Notes under the pieces: model-generated | The model's input: only the letters and a program-made list of their open reading frames with translations | Databases searched by the model: none | Told to the model about the DNA's origin: nothing | Program-made: the position numbers and the translations under genes | NCBI RefSeq assembly: GCF_000220395.1 | Contig: NW_004086175.1 | Span: forward strand, 23,671 to 87,670 | DNA: 64,000 nt | Direction of reading: 5' to 3' | Origin: Ichthyophthirius multifiliis | Taxonomy: Eukaryota; Ciliophora; Oligohymenophorea; Hymenostomatida | Shown: in pieces, positions 1 to 12,537 of the stretch | Layout: every line of letters begins with the position of its first letter | How positions within the stretch are numbered: the first letter of the stretch is position 1

Positions 1-1389
1 GAATTTAAAATTTTATCAATTAATAAAGACAAAAAATCAAGGATATTTCATAAAACGAATTTTTAGTTCTTAAAAAGTCAGTTGAATGTATGCTAAAATA
101 AAAAGAATTTAGTATTTATTAAGAATCTAAAAAATACTTTTATGAAATTAATAACAATACATATCTTTTTGATTTAAGTAAATATATGTTATAATTATAA
201 TTATATTTTGTTTTTTTCTAATTTTTTTATTTATAAGATTAATAAATGATTGCGTTTTTATAAAATATTTAAATCTATGAACTTATTGAATTTTTCGAAT
301 GTATTTTTTATGATAACCCTAAAAATGCTTAAATTTAATTAATTTCTTAAAATTAATTATGTAATAATCAACATTTATTGAAATTTACTTCTACTTTTAT
401 AAAAACTGAATGCTTTGATAATGCTGAAGAGTTCAAAAAATAATGTAAGAATCTTAAAAATTTTTCGGTAGATAATTGAATAAATTTAATTCATTATTTA
501 ATAAATTGAAAAAAAAATAAAAATACAATAAAATAAAATAAAGTAAAAAATTAAAATAATTTTATTTTATTTAAACAAAAAAATAGATAAAATCAATCTG
601 TCAAATTAATAATAATAATAAAAAAAAAACAGGAAAATAAAATTTATATCATTTTTTTTGAAGAAGAAGAAGAAGAAAAAGAAGAAAATAAAAAAAAATG
701 TCTTTAGTTCTAAAATTTTAATAAATCTAATATAATAATAACAGAAACAATAATAAAAAAAAATACATTAAATATTTTATATTCGCTTTTTTTATTTTAT
801 TTTTAAAATATAAAAAAAACTTAACTTATATTATATTATATTATAAAAAAAAAAAAATTACATATTCAACCATAAATAATATTATAACAAAAATTTCATT
901 TTTAATTTTTCTAAACACTTTCATCTTTGAAAATATTTTACAAATCCTGCAGTCTATAAAAACTGGCATTTTAAGATTTTTCAAATAATTTAAGAAGTAA
1001 AAAATAAAATTATTCATTATTTAAATTAATATCTAAATATTAAATTGCTTAAAATAATTAATCTTTATTAAAAACTTATAATTTTTTAGTTTCTGGATTT
1101 AAATTTAATTAAGAGTTAATAACATCAAAATTTTTATTAAAAATCTTAAAAAAAATTAAAAAATTAAAAAAATTTAAATATATTATACATCTTTCAAATA
1201 TTAATAATTTTATTCTTCTTATTAATTAGAAAATATATAAAGTTTTCCTATAACATACTTAAGTCTGCTTTTAATTAAAATATTATCAGCCTCTAAATTA
1301 TCGTTTATTTATATTCTATTTTAATTATTGTCTTCAACTAAATATCTTGATAATTAAAAAGCTTTTTCTTTATTTAAATTAAAAGGTTC
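1..1389. other. AT-rich region without a supported gene
   Basis: No frame on either strand gives convincing protein-like sequence with TAA/TAG read as Gln. The stretch is A/T homopolymer-rich. It contains a short purine tract of GAA units near 660-687. It is probably intergenic, but a short gene with many introns cannot be excluded. Confidence 0.5.
660..687. repeat. GAA-rich microsatellite
   Basis: A run of GAA triplets interrupted by extra A residues. It lies in apparently non-coding DNA. Confidence 0.7.
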
Positions 1390-2206
1390 TTTTTACAAAA
1401 TTTCATTTATTTCTCTAATCGTCATTTTCCCTTTTTCTTCTACTTTTTAGTTGAAAAAAACCTAATTTTTATGCTATAAAACACTATTTTTTTTTTTTTT
1501 TACTTCATTTAAAACATATTCTAATGAATTTTTTTTTAAACTTAATTAATAATTAATATATTATTATATTTATTATATTTGAATTGTTGTTATAGGATCT
1601 AAATATTTAAAATTACTCTATCTTTTTCTTTGTTCTTCTTATTATTATAATTCTTTTTCTCTAATTTTCTCTTATAATGTTTTTTAATAAGCAATTGATG
1701 CTTGCTCTTATTCTTGTTATACTTATTCATTTCTATCAAAAATTTCTTAAAAATAGTTATTACTTTTATTTGTTTATTCATTTTAATTAGAAGATATTAA
1801 TTTATCTATTTCTATCTAAATAAATTCATTACTTTAAGGTATTTTTTTATTTTATAATTAACTTTTAAGCATTTATATTTATTTTTAGTGAAATTGCATA
1901 TCATTCTATTTTAAATTTATATTTAATTTTTTTAAATAGTATTTACTTTATATTTTATTTCTATATCATTATAACTTTACTATAATTTATTTATTTCATT
2001 TTATAATTAAATTATTTTTATTTATGTATTATCATCTTAAAATTAATTTTATTATTTCATATAAGTATTTATTTATTATTTATTTTCTTCTTATAATTAA
2101 TAAATTTTTTCTTGTTAATGACTTATAATGCCTTTTTGTCTTTCCATTTAAGTCTAATAATTTTTAATCTGATTCTTTAAAACTAAAATTTGTCCTTATT
2201 TTGCAT
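1390..2206 (-). CDS. possible lysine-rich small gene(s)
   Basis: With ciliate code the minus strand is open over most of this stretch in stages that would need introns to join. One start is at 2206 (MQNKDKFQF...). A second is at 1781 (MNKQIKVITIF...), which stays open down to a TGA near 1395. The peptides are rich in Lys, Asn and Ile, with Arg/Lys clusters towards the C terminus. No family is recognised. It could be the 3' exons of the coiled-coil gene upstream or a separate small gene. The low complexity makes chance openness possible. Confidence 0.3.
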
Positions 2207-2290
2207 TAAAGTTTGTTTCTATTTCTAGTCTAGTCTTTGAATATAAAATATATAAATATATATTAATTGTTCTGATATTTATTTTTGTTA

Positions 2291-2379
2291 CTGTTATTTT
2301 ATTTTAAAAACTTAATCAAATAAAAAAAAATGGATAAAATCTTTTTTATAAATATCGAGTTTTTAAAAAAAAATTACAG
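2291..2379. mobile_element. MITE-like element, copy 1
   Basis: An 89-bp unit that begins CTGTTATTTTATTTTAAAAA and ends TTTTAAAAAAAAATTACAG, so its ends are near-inverted complements. The middle holds an A-run followed by ATGGATAAAATC. It matches the copies at 12291, 12538 and 60479 in length, end sequence and internal order. It has no coding capacity. Confidence 0.5.
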
Positions 2380-2508
2380 GAAAAAAAATAAAAATAATTA
2401 AAAAATTAAAAAAAAAAAACAAATATTGTACTTATAATTAAGTAATTTTATCTTCTAAAATTTTAATAATAGATTTTAACTAAACCTATTCTTATTTTAA
2501 TTCTTTAA

Positions 2509-3499
2509 TCATACAATCTGATAAAAAAGATTTGTTTTCCCCTATATTTTTATTACTATTTCTATTATATTTAAATACATAAAAAAACAAACAAATAAAT
2601 TTAAATATATATATTAATATATTTTAATATTTTTTAACTTTTAACTTTTATTATTATGATATCCTTATAAATCAAGCTTTGATTTCATTTTTAACATTTC
2701 TTAAATACAAACTTTTAATTCTGTTTCAAGTTCTTCAATTCGTGTTTTCAAAACACTTTTTTTTAAATTATCAATTTCATTATTTTTTTCTTAAATTTCA
2801 TTTTTCAAGTATTTATTATCTTTCTTTAATTTAAAAACTAAAATTGACTATTATTTTATCTTTAAAATATATAATAAATATTTTTTTTAATACTTCAACA
2901 GTATTTTGATTTAAATTATTTAAAAAATAATCTTATTTTTAAATATTGGCTATTACTTATTATAATTTATCATTTTCTTTGTTTATATGACTAATTTTTG
3001 TTTTCAATTTAACATTTTCTCTCAACAAAAGATTGCATTTATCTTAAACTTAAAGTTAATTTTCATATAAAATTTCCTTTTTTTTAAAAAAAAAATAAAT
3101 ATCAATATAAGAGAATAAATATAAAATAAAAACTTTAGATTTTTTTATATTTTTGGGAAGCAATTTTTTAATGTTTTAATTAATAAATTTATTGTCAATT
3201 TCCGAAAAAAACAAATTATTATTGCTTTAAAATATCTTATTAGCAGTTCTTTTATTTTTAATAGATTTACCACTCAAATATTATTAATTTAAACTATCAT
3301 AATTAATAAATTTTTAACTTTGAACTGTATTCAAAATTTAGTTCATATTTTAATTTGGTTATAAAGTATTTTGTTATATCTAAAAATATTCACTTAAATC
3401 TATACTTTTTCCTTTGTTTTCAGTAATTACTTATAACCTTTTTTTATCAAATATAATTTATACATATTTTTATGAATAAAAATATTATTTTAAACTCAT
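2509..3499 (-). CDS. coiled-coil protein, unrecognised
   Basis: The start at 3499 (MSLKQYFYSQKYV...) opens a frame that joins over GT..AG introns. One ends with a TTTAAAAAAAAG acceptor near 3075, another lies near 2865-2900. The N-terminal third is Asn/Gln/Ser-rich. The rest is a heptad-like coiled coil with alternating Leu/Ile and Lys/Glu (for example IDNLKKSVLKTRIEELETEL). The last in-frame TGA is at 2509-2511, so the C-terminal tail past about 2640 is uncertain. No catalytic motif is present. Proteins of this sort are often cytoskeletal or ciliary in ciliates, but that is only inference. Confidence 0.6.
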
Positions 3500-4245
3500 T
3501 TGCATTGCTTTATTATCGAAATTTGTCAGCAAACGAATAATTAGGATTCGATAATTAATTTGCTTACTATGTGTTTTAAACTTTGGCACTAAAAGGTCTT
3601 GTATTAATTCTTTATTTCTTATTTTTATTGTTTTTGATTTATTTTGATTTTATATATATATATTACTGTATCTTAATATTTATTAAAATAATCTATTTAT
3701 TAGTTTTTTTGGGTGTTTCTATTTTCATATTATGTTATGTCCCTATTCAATTTTTTTTTTATAAATGTTTAATTTTATATTTATTTAAATTATTAATTTC
3801 AACATGATCAGAAAATTAGTCTTTTATTTTTAAAATTAAATGATTTTCGAATAAATATTTATTAAAATAAAATGTATATATTTTAAAAAATAAAAAATAT
3901 AATTGTGTTATTAAAAAATAATATTTTATTTTTTCTTTATATACAAAATATTATGAAAAATATAAAAAATTATAAAATTTAATAAAACGATATATAAATA
4001 TTAAATAATAATCTTAAATTAAAGGTGTATATATATCATTGATTAGATTTAAAATAATAAAAAAATATTTAATTTTTAATTAAATATTTTATTATATTAC
4101 CTTAAAATAAAAATTACTTTCAAAAAAAAAAATAAAACATTTTTTAAAAAATAAAACTAAACATAAAATAAAATATTATTAAAAAAAAAAAAAATAGTCA
4201 GCATATAACGTAAAAAGAAAAATATATATATATATATATAAAAGT
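3500..4245. other. region between divergent coiled-coil genes
   Basis: This is the 5' flank of the minus-strand gene that starts at 3499 and of the plus-strand gene that begins near 4250. A standard-code ORF at 3583-3807 is hydrophobic, lacks an upstream context and is probably chance. A possible first exon for the downstream gene, starting with ATG at about 3952 (MKNIKNYKI), would need an intron of about 240 nt, so I leave it open. Confidence 0.4.
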
Positions 4246-4249
4246 AAAA

Positions 4250-5541
4250 AATAATTTAACAAAAAAGAACTATTCACCGATATCAGTAAAGCATGATGGA
4301 TACGAAAAAGATATTTTAATATCGCAATTAAAATCAGAAATTTTTGAAAGAAAATAAAATGAAAGATAATTTTAAGAAATAATTTAATTAAATAAAAACT
4401 TAGAATCTCAATATTAAAACTTAAAAGAGGAAAGGTTTAGAATGGAAAATGAACTAAAATAAAAAAATCTTGAACAATTAAAATAAATATCTTAGCTAAA
4501 AACAAAAAATGATAACTTAGAAACCTAACTTACAGAAAAAAAGATAGAAATCTAAGAATTAAGAGCTGAAAATATCGCTTAAAAGGAAATATGTGATCAT
4601 AGATATATGGAAAATTAAAGACTAAAGCAAGAAAAGATGCATTTGGAAGAAATAATAAATAGATTATAAAATGAATAGAACAATTAAAAGTCAGAAATTG
4701 AATTTGCTAAAGAAAAATAGCGAAAAATGCTAAATGATATTGAATATGTTACAAACAATAACGAAAGTTTAATACAGAAAAACCAAGAATAAGAAAAATA
4801 TATAAGATAAATAGAATATGAGAAGAATTAACAAGAAAAAAATGCGAACTAATAAAATAATAAAGTATAAATTTTGGAAATGGAAATATTAAATAAAAAT
4901 GAAAGTTTAAAAAATTAATAAAACCAGATTTTAGAAATAAAATAAATCAATATTAATTTATAATAAGAATGTCAAGATTTAGAAAAATAAAGAGATAAAT
5001 ATAAATAAGAAACTATAAATAATAATAATTAATTAAGAGAAGAAATTAGTAAAAATTTTAACTTAAATAATTAACTTATGGCTTTAGACTAATAATTTAG
5101 GTATTTTTAGTTAAAATATACTTTTCTTTAAAAATTATATTTTTATATAAAGAAATAAAAGTCTTTTTGTAGAAGATCTTAAAAATAAAATGGATGAACT
5201 TAAAAAGGATGTATAAGAAACTTTCGAATAAAACGATTATTTAGCAAATGAAGTTGAAATTCTTAAAAGAAATAATGATTAATTAAAGTTTTAGAATGAA
5301 GAAGTTTTATTTTATTTTTAATTTTAAATTTATATTTTTTTAGTTAGTTAGATAATTAGTACTCTTTAATGAATAAGATGAAGAAATAGTAAAAATGCTT
5401 GATAGAAAATAATAAGTAAAAGAACTAAAAAATAAAGTCGAAAACTTTATTTTATAAACTTAAGGAGATATTACTAAATAATAATAATAATATAGTTATA
5501 TTTAAACTAATATTAAATAGAAAAACTTATAAGATCTATGA
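4250..5541 (+). CDS. coiled-coil protein, possibly ciliary
   Basis: The clear coding frame starts with YSPISVKHDGYEKDILISQL and runs as an unbroken coiled coil of roughly 390 residues rich in Glu, Lys, Gln and Leu. Introns are at 5101-5161 (61 nt) and 5304-5343 (40 nt). The stop TGA is at 5539-5541. No in-frame ATG lies close upstream, so the first exon is missing from this model. An ATG at 4293 is in a different frame that also stays open but gives a non-heptad peptide. The N-terminal block HDGYEKD.LI.QLK resembles what I recall of conserved coiled-coil proteins of cilia; treat that as weak. Confidence 0.6.
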
Positions 5542-5785
5542 TTTTATTTAAGTGTTTGATAAAAAATAAAATATTATTTATTAATCTATAAATTTATATC
5601 AAAATACGTATATATGTTTATTAAATATAAGGATATATTAATTAATATATGTTTTTTAATTTAGCAAGTATATAACCATGTAATACTTAAATAATAATAA
5701 TAAAAAAATATCTATATAAAGTAATTATTAATTAAAAAAAAAAATATAAAATAAGTGAATACAAATATAAAATTTATATAAAAAA

Positions 5786-6688
5786 ATGAAATAATTATTT
5801 TCAGGGGTATTTTTTATAGGGTCATCAACCTATTTTTATTCACAAAAAAAGCATTATATGCCGTCTTTTAGTACTCGATCATTGAATTATATTGATATTC
5901 GCGAAGAAATCCGTTAAAATATCCGAAATCCACCAAAAATAAATCTGACAAAAGACGAAATAGTATCTTTATTGATTCGTTTAGGGTATAATACATCAAG
6001 CACATATTCAAAAGAAGATCGAACTGGAGGATCAAATGGTTCAACAATGCGTTTTGAGAAAGAAAATAAAGATCCATAAAACTAAGGTTTAGAATATGCA
6101 AGAAATTTCCTTGAGACAATAAAAAATAGATATCCAGGCATCTCTTATTCTGATTTATGGATTTTAGCTTCTTATGTGGCAATAGAGGAAGCTAGAGGAC
6201 CCAAAATTGAATTCGTTCCAGGCAGAAAAGACGCTTATTGGTAAAATAAATGTCCTCCTAATGGAAGATTGCCAGATTTAAACAAAGACAGTAAACATTT
6301 AAGGGAAGTATTTTATAGAATGGGTTTTTCAGATAAAGAAATTGTGGCTTTAATAGCAGGAGGACATCAGTTAGGAAAATAATATTATGAATTTTAAAAA
6401 TATAAAACATATATTTTAAAATTATAACCAATTTAGTTTTCTAATGATTATTTCAAAAGTTTATTAGAAGAATAATGGATTGAAAAAAATTAAGATAATG
6501 GAGATATATTTTATATAAATTAAAATAATAATATAAAACAAATAAGGTTTCCTATAGATTTAGAATTAAAAAAGGATCCAGAATTAAGAAAATATTCAAT
6601 TTTGTATAAGGAAGATTAATTATAATTTTAAAATGATTTTGCACAAGCATTTAAAAAATTAACAGAATTAGGATTTAAAGTATTTTGA
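5786..6688 (+). CDS. cytochrome c peroxidase-like protein, distal His missing
   Basis: A single 301-codon exon from ATG 5786 to TGA 6686-6688. The first 25 residues ([20 protein letters not shown]) look like a mitochondrial presequence or membrane anchor. The body follows the class I haem peroxidase order: [44 protein letters not shown], then GGHQLGK with the proximal His, and FPID for the proximal Asp. Its C-terminal part resembles yeast cytochrome c peroxidase more than ascorbate peroxidase. In the distal pocket the expected RLAWH reads RLGYN: Arg is kept, Trp is Tyr and the catalytic His is Asn. The residue equal to the radical Trp191 also appears lost (KYKTYI for GYEGPW). Normal peroxide cleavage by the family mechanism is therefore doubtful. 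Confidence 0.85.
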
Positions 6689-7342
6689 AAAATAAATTAA
6701 TAAATATTTTTTTATATTTGAATAAATTTATTATAAAATATATATTTATATATTATATAAAAAAAAAAAAAAATTTTTATATTTATATATATATATATAT
6801 ATTTATTTTAATTTTTATTTTAAAAAATATTTATATATGTAATATATGTAATATATTATATTAATATATATTTTTTTTTTTTTAAAGATTATTTAGATAT
6901 TATAAAATATTTATTTTTATATATATATTTTTTTTATAAAATAAATTTGTTTATAATAAAGAAAAATAATAAAAAATATAAAAATTTATTAAAAATTATA
7001 ATATTATTTGAAAATTAAATATATATAAATCATGTTTTTATAATTTATATTATTTTAATTTACATATTTTTAATTTTTACAATTTAAACTTTTTTAATAT
7101 TAAAATTTAATTTTTTTTACAATTTTTATATATTTTATTAAGAAGATAAACACTTTTTTTATATATAATTATTTCATAAAATAAAAAAATATATAAAATT
7201 TTAAATAATTATAATATACATTAAAAATTTATAAATAAAAATTATAATTAAATTTTATTTTGTTTAAATTATGTTTTTTTTATTTAAAATATATAAATTT
7301 ATTATTTTATTTTTAATTTTTTCAATTTTTAGAAAATAGATA
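6689..7342. other. intergenic, very AT-rich
   Basis: Only A/T homopolymers and TA-rich tracts are seen between the peroxidase stop and the next ATG. There is no GC island and no protein-like frame. Confidence 0.7.
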
Positions 7343-8366
7343 ATGGAAAAAATTAATTATAATATATCATGTTTAGGAAAAATTCTTGCTTAATCCCGCA
7401 AAAATCGTAAATAAGCCTAATAAGGTGCATTAAATCTTTCCTATTAGTTAATCTAATTAAAAAACGAAAAATAAATTTTTAAAAAATCAATTAGTTTAAT
7501 AAAAAAATAGACGAAATCTAAACTAATTTAAAAGCTTGAAATTTAAATTTAAAAATAAGAAGTAAATTAAAAATTTTATTATAAAAAATAATAAAAAAAA
7601 GACATTTTAAGAAAATAAATAAAATGTCTAAAATTTAAAATTTGTATAATAAAAGAATGAAGATGAAAGGAAAAAATAAAAAGAAAATTTATAGAAAATA
7701 CGTGAATTTACTTTAGGAAAAAATAAGGAAATTTATACATAAATAAAGGCTTAATCAAGGCTAAATGAAGAAAAAATAATTTTTTTTTTGAACGAATAAA
7801 TTAGAAAAAATCAAATAAAGACAAATTAAATGAAATAATAATATATAAAAGGATAAATTTCCATTTAAAAATATAATGTTTCTTAAATATAAAAGTTTAT
7901 GGAAAATTATAAGAATTAAATTTAAAACGAAATTTAATAAGAATAAATTATGCTTTAGAAAAATGCTTAAATGGAAAAATAAATAAATTATTTTTTATAA
8001 AATTTATAGAAATCTTAAGTTTTAGAAAAAAATACAAGTCTTTTACTTAAAGATGCTGTTTCTTTAGATTCTCGTTTACTTTTAAATAAATATCAACATC
8101 AATTTCTCAAATGTAATAAAAATTTATCATAAAAATTAATCACAGACAGTTGTAATTATAAATAGTTCAAAGAAAATAATTATTATACTTAATTAAATGA
8201 TGATGTAGATATCAATAATGCCCTTTAAAATATAAAAATAAACGAAAATTATTTAATTTAGAATGTTAATACTTATATTAGTTAAAATGAATTGAATTCT
8301 TAAACTTCTAATGGTGTAATCGAAATAAATAAAAAAAAAATTCTAAAGAAAGTTCCCAAAGTCTGA
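7343..8366 (+). CDS. coiled-coil protein, unrecognised
   Basis: ATG at 7343 (MEKINYNISCLGKILAQSRK). A 40-nt intron at 7562-7601 (GTAAATT...AAAAG) restores the frame. TGA is at 8364-8366. The exon sum is 984 nt, 327 residues. The protein is a Lys/Gln/Asn-rich coiled coil over most of its length, with a short Leu-rich stretch (SLLLKDAVSLDSRLLL) about three quarters along and a polar tail. It has no recognised domain. It lies 160 bp upstream of the CK1 gene on the same strand. Confidence 0.65.
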
Positions 8367-8525
8367 GTCATAAATAATTTATGCTATAATATTTTTGTCA
8401 AACAAAAAAAAAATATTTATAAGTATATATATATATGTTTTAATAAATATTTTTTTTAAGTTATATTTTTAATTATATTATATTTTTATTTTATTTTTAT
8501 AAATTAATAAATAAATAAAAAAAAA

Positions 8526-9755
8526 ATGGAAGTAAAAGTGGGCGATAGATATAAAGTTGGTCATATTATTGGATAAGGTTCATTTTGTAATGTTAAATTA
8601 GGTTTTTTAATACAAATAAAAATATTATATAAATGTATTTTTTATAACTAAATAAAAGGATTTGATACAAAAAACGAAGACGAAGAAGTTGCAATAAAAT
8701 TTGTATTTTTTAATAAAAAAATGTTTTTAATCTTAAAAAATATTAAAAAAAGGAAAGAAAAGATAGCCCTTTTCCTTAATTATTATTTGAATCGAAATTA
8801 TATAAAATTTTGTAAGGAGGAGGTTTTAAATATTTTAATATTTATTTTTAATTAATTTGAAAAAAGTTGGAATTCCAAATGTAAGATGGTTTGGAGAAGA
8901 AGGAGATTTCAACATAATGGTTATAGATATATTAGGTTTAAATTTAGAGGATTTTTTCACATATTGTAATCGTAAATTTTCTTTAAAAACAGTACTTATG
9001 ATAGCTGATTAAATGATCGAAAGAATAGAATATTTACATAATCATAATTTTATTCATAGAGATTTGAAACCGTCAGAATTTTTAATAGGTTAAGGTAAAA
9101 AAGCTGATGTTATTTATTTAATTGATTATGGTCTTGCAAAAAAATATAGAGATCCAAGAACTACTCTTCATATTCCTTATTAAAATACAAATAATTTAAC
9201 TGGAACAGCGCGTTTTAGTTCTATAAATACTCATTTAAAAATAGGTTTTATTATGTTAATTTTTAAATGATTTTTATATAAATAAAAATAGAATAAAGTA
9301 GAAGAGATGATCTTGAAACAATAGGATATTGTCTTGTTTATTTTTTAAAAGGAACTCTTCCTTGGATGGGTATTAAAGTAGAAAACAGATAAGAAAAATA
9401 TTAATATATCGAGGATAAAAAAATATCTACACCAATAGAAGTTTTATGTGAAGATTTACCAGGTTATTTAATTTTATATATAGTTAAATTCTAATAATAT
9501 TCAAATAAAAAAGAGGAATTTATTACTTATTTGAAATATTGCAGAAGCCTTAAATTTGAAGAAAAACCAGATTATGTTTGGATAAGAAGACTGTTTAAAG
9601 ATTTATTTTATAGATGTGAATATAAATGGGATTTAATTTTCGAATGGGCAGAAGTAGCAGTGGTAAAAAATATAAAATAAAAAATAAAAAATAATTAAAA
9701 AGCAAAAAGAAAAAGATATAGAAATAGAATAATAATATAATTAAGAGATAGATGA
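8526..9755 (+). CDS. casein kinase 1-family protein kinase, Asn-to-Glu in catalytic loop
   Basis: Five exons; introns 8602-8658, 8703-8752, 8823-8866 and 9245-9291; the exon sum is 1032 nt, 343 residues. The order is typical of CK1: glycine loop GQGSFCNV, VAIKFE with the ATP-binding Lys, [41 protein letters not shown], and the CK1 signature [17 protein letters not shown] around exon 4/5. Differences are notable. The catalytic-loop Asn (HRDIKPDN in CK1) is Glu, DFG is DYG and the third loop Gly is Cys. Asp of HRD and the Lys remain. The C-terminal tail is short and basic. It should phosphorylate Ser/Thr if active, but metal binding could be impaired. Confidence 0.9.
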
Positions 9756-10149
9756 AGATAATAAAAAATGAAAAAAATATAAAAAAATATAAAATATTAT
9801 AAAAAGAAAAATAAAAAAATAATATAAAAATAAAATAAGAAAAAAAATAATATATATATATAAATAAATAAAAACTTAATTAAATAAATAAATAAATAAA
9901 TTAATAAATAGATAATTTTTTATTTATTTTCCTTTATAAATAACAAAAAACTAATTAAAAAATATTTTCGAAATCACAATAATTTTATAATTTATATATA
10001 AATATAAATTAATATAATAAAATTTTTTTAAGTTTTGAATAAATATAATAAATTATTTTTTTTCTTTTAAAGTTCTTATTAAAATAAATAAATTACTATT
10101 TAAAAAAAAAAACAATAAATATAAATTTATATATATTTAAATATAATTA
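9756..10149. other. intergenic
   Basis: A/T-rich spacer between the CK1 stop and the start of the phosphatase gene. No protein-like frame is seen. Confidence 0.6.
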
Positions 10150-12176
10150 ATGTTTAATTTTGAACTTCAACGTTAAAAAACTTATTAAATTTACTATAAA
10201 AAGACTATAGTTAATTTAAATTTAAGAATAGTATTCTACTTCTAAAACGCCAAATAAAGGTTTTTAAAAATAAAAATAAATGATAAGTAAATAAAAAAAA
10301 ATATGTAAAAATAATAATTATATATATATACATAAAAATCTTTTATAAATTAAATAAAATTAAAAACATTATAATAAATTATTTTAAAGATAAATCTAAA
10401 GAAGAAATGATGAATATTTCATCTTAATTTTTATAAATCAACTAAACGTAAAATTTGAGTTAATCAACAAATGCGACAAATGTTACACCAAATAAATCTA
10501 GAGAAAATATAGTTTTTTTTTAATAATAAAAATAAGATATTAATATTAAATATAGCTTTTCTAAATACTAGAAATTTAATGTATCTTAAGATTTAATAAT
10601 AAAACTAAAAACATAAAACGAATAACACGAAAATTAAGATATCTATAATAATATATTTACTTAAAATATAGACGATTAAATGCTCAGTTTAATTATTTAA
10701 TAATTAATAGATATAGAAGAATGTTTATATAATATAAACAAAAACAAATAATATGATAGTCAAAAAGCCTTTTTAATATATTATTAATAAAATATACTAC
10801 TTAAAAGTATGTAAATTTTAGATTAAATACCTTTTTAGTAAAATATAAAATATGAAATTTAACTCGCACTTAATCTGTAAATGGTCTACATATAAATAAT
10901 AATTTATGAACATATAGTTTATATTAAAGGTTTAAGAGAATCAGTAAAAAAATTTAAAAAATGAAAACTTGCAAAATGTATTGGATTAGTTTTAATTTAT
11001 TTATTAAAGTTTTTTGCTTTTACTTTTATTTTTTGAAAATACTCCTTATTGTAACTAATAATTAAAGTCTATAATAGATTTACGAAAATAACAAAAAAAA
11101 ATTAAATTTTATTAAAAAATAATAACAAATTCGAAATGATTACTAAATTCAATAAGATTATTTAATCTTTCCTATAGATTACTATAGAGACACAGATTTA
11201 ATTTGATAATTAAAATGAGTTTTCAATTTATTAGGAAGTTTTTTAAATCTAAGATATGATTTCTATGTTCTCGGTTTTATAATTAGCTTCATTTTTTTTA
11301 GAACTGTCAAAATAAAACGTATTTTTTAAAAAAGTACTAATAATATTTTTTTAAAAAAATAAAGACTTTATTCATATAGAAAGAATTCGGAAATTAACAA
11401 TTGGTAAAAAAAAATGTAAGTATTAATAAAGATGATTTTTTATAATAATAAGAATAAGATTAAAATGTATAATAATAAAATTAATAATAATAAGAATTAA
11501 ACGAAAATCCTCCGTACATAAATTCTAAACCTAAAAAACCATACACTTTAGTACTAGATTTGGATGAAACTTTAGTACATTATTAAGAAGTAATAATAAT
11601 AAAAAAAATTAAAAAATTAAACTATAAAATTAAAAAGATTGATGAAGGAGGATTATTCTTAGTAAGGCCTTATGCAGAAACTTTTATTTAATAAATGGCT
11701 CAATATTATGAAATAATTATATTCACAGCCTCTTTACAAAACTATGCAGATTTTATTTTAAATATAATAGATTCTAATAAAATAATATCTTATAAATTAT
11801 ATAGATAACATACTTTAAACATAAATAACACTTATATAAAAGACTTATCAAGGATAGGAAGAGATATGAAAAAAATGATTATTGTAGATAATTTGCCTGA
11901 AAATTTTTAATTATAACCTGAAAACGGGATCTTTATAAAATCTTGGTTTGGCGAATAAGAAGATAAAGCACTTTTTGAATTAATGCCATTTTTGATACGT
12001 TTTTTTTATATTTATTTAATTATATTTAAATTTTTATAGAAATTGCTAAAAAATAAGTGAAAAATACTTAAAATGCACTTAAGTAATTTAGAGAGAAAAT
12101 AATGAAAAACTTTAATGAATGTAAATAAGATCCTTATTAAAATATATAATTAGATACAGAAGAAGATGAAACATGA
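10150..12176 (+). CDS. FCP1/SCP-like phosphatase (NLI-interacting factor type)
   Basis: The C-terminal third is an FCP1 homology domain of the HAD superfamily: LVLDLDETLVH (from about 11540) with the nucleophile and acid Asp, GGLFLVRPYAETFI, the FTAS motif and IIVDNLPENF with the late acidic residue. Such enzymes dephosphorylate Ser/Thr, for example in the RNA polymerase II CTD. Before it lie about 350 residues of Gln/Asn-rich low-complexity and helical sequence. I start it at 10150 (MFNFELQRQKTYQIYYKKTI); a 22-nt intron at 10210-10231 and a 130-nt intron at 10260-10389 lead in frame to STSKTPNKDKSKEEMMNISS. Further introns lie between 10940 and 11460, and one is at 11999-12039. The stop TGA is at 12174-12176. 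The middle exons are approximate. Confidence 0.8.
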
Positions 12177-12290
12177 AAATAATAAAATTAAAATATTATA
12201 ATAATATGTATAAAAAATTATATATATCCAAAATAAAAATATAATCAATTTTTCTTCTTTTTTTTATTATTTGCTCATTATTATTATTTG

Positions 12291-12376
12291 CTATAATTTT
12301 ATTTTAAAAACTCAAATAAAAAAAAGATGTCATATCGCCTTTTTTTTTTTGATTGTGCTTTTAAAAAAAAATACAG
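12291..12376. mobile_element. MITE-like element, copy 2
   Basis: An 86-bp unit that begins CTATAATTTTATTTTAAAAA and ends TTTTAAAAAAAAATACAG. It shares the left 20 bases and the right end with the copy at 2291. The interior differs (GATGTCATATCGCC in place of ATGGATAAAATC). Confidence 0.5.
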
Positions 12377-12537
12377 AAAAAATAAAAAAAAGATATTGAA
12401 CAGAAATGCAAATATATAATTATATAATTAAATTTTTATAAATTTATTTTAATATTAAATAATAAATATGCAATTTGATATTTAAGCTTTTTTAAAATAC
12501 AAATTTAAATCATAATTTACTTGTATATAATTTTTTA

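Noticed and set aside
4293-4500. ATG 4293 frame (MMDTKKIFQYRN...) as the start of the coiled-coil gene
   Set aside because: It stays open but gives no heptad pattern; the frame one base earlier gives a long regular coiled coil.
5868-6182. 104-residue standard-code ORF on the minus strand
   Set aside because: It is exactly antisense to the cytochrome c peroxidase-like exon, which has family motifs in order; the antisense frame has none.
7562-7601. Apparent frameshift in the coiled-coil gene at 7.6 kb
   Set aside because: A 40-nt GTAAATT..AAAAG intron restores the frame and gives 328 codons.
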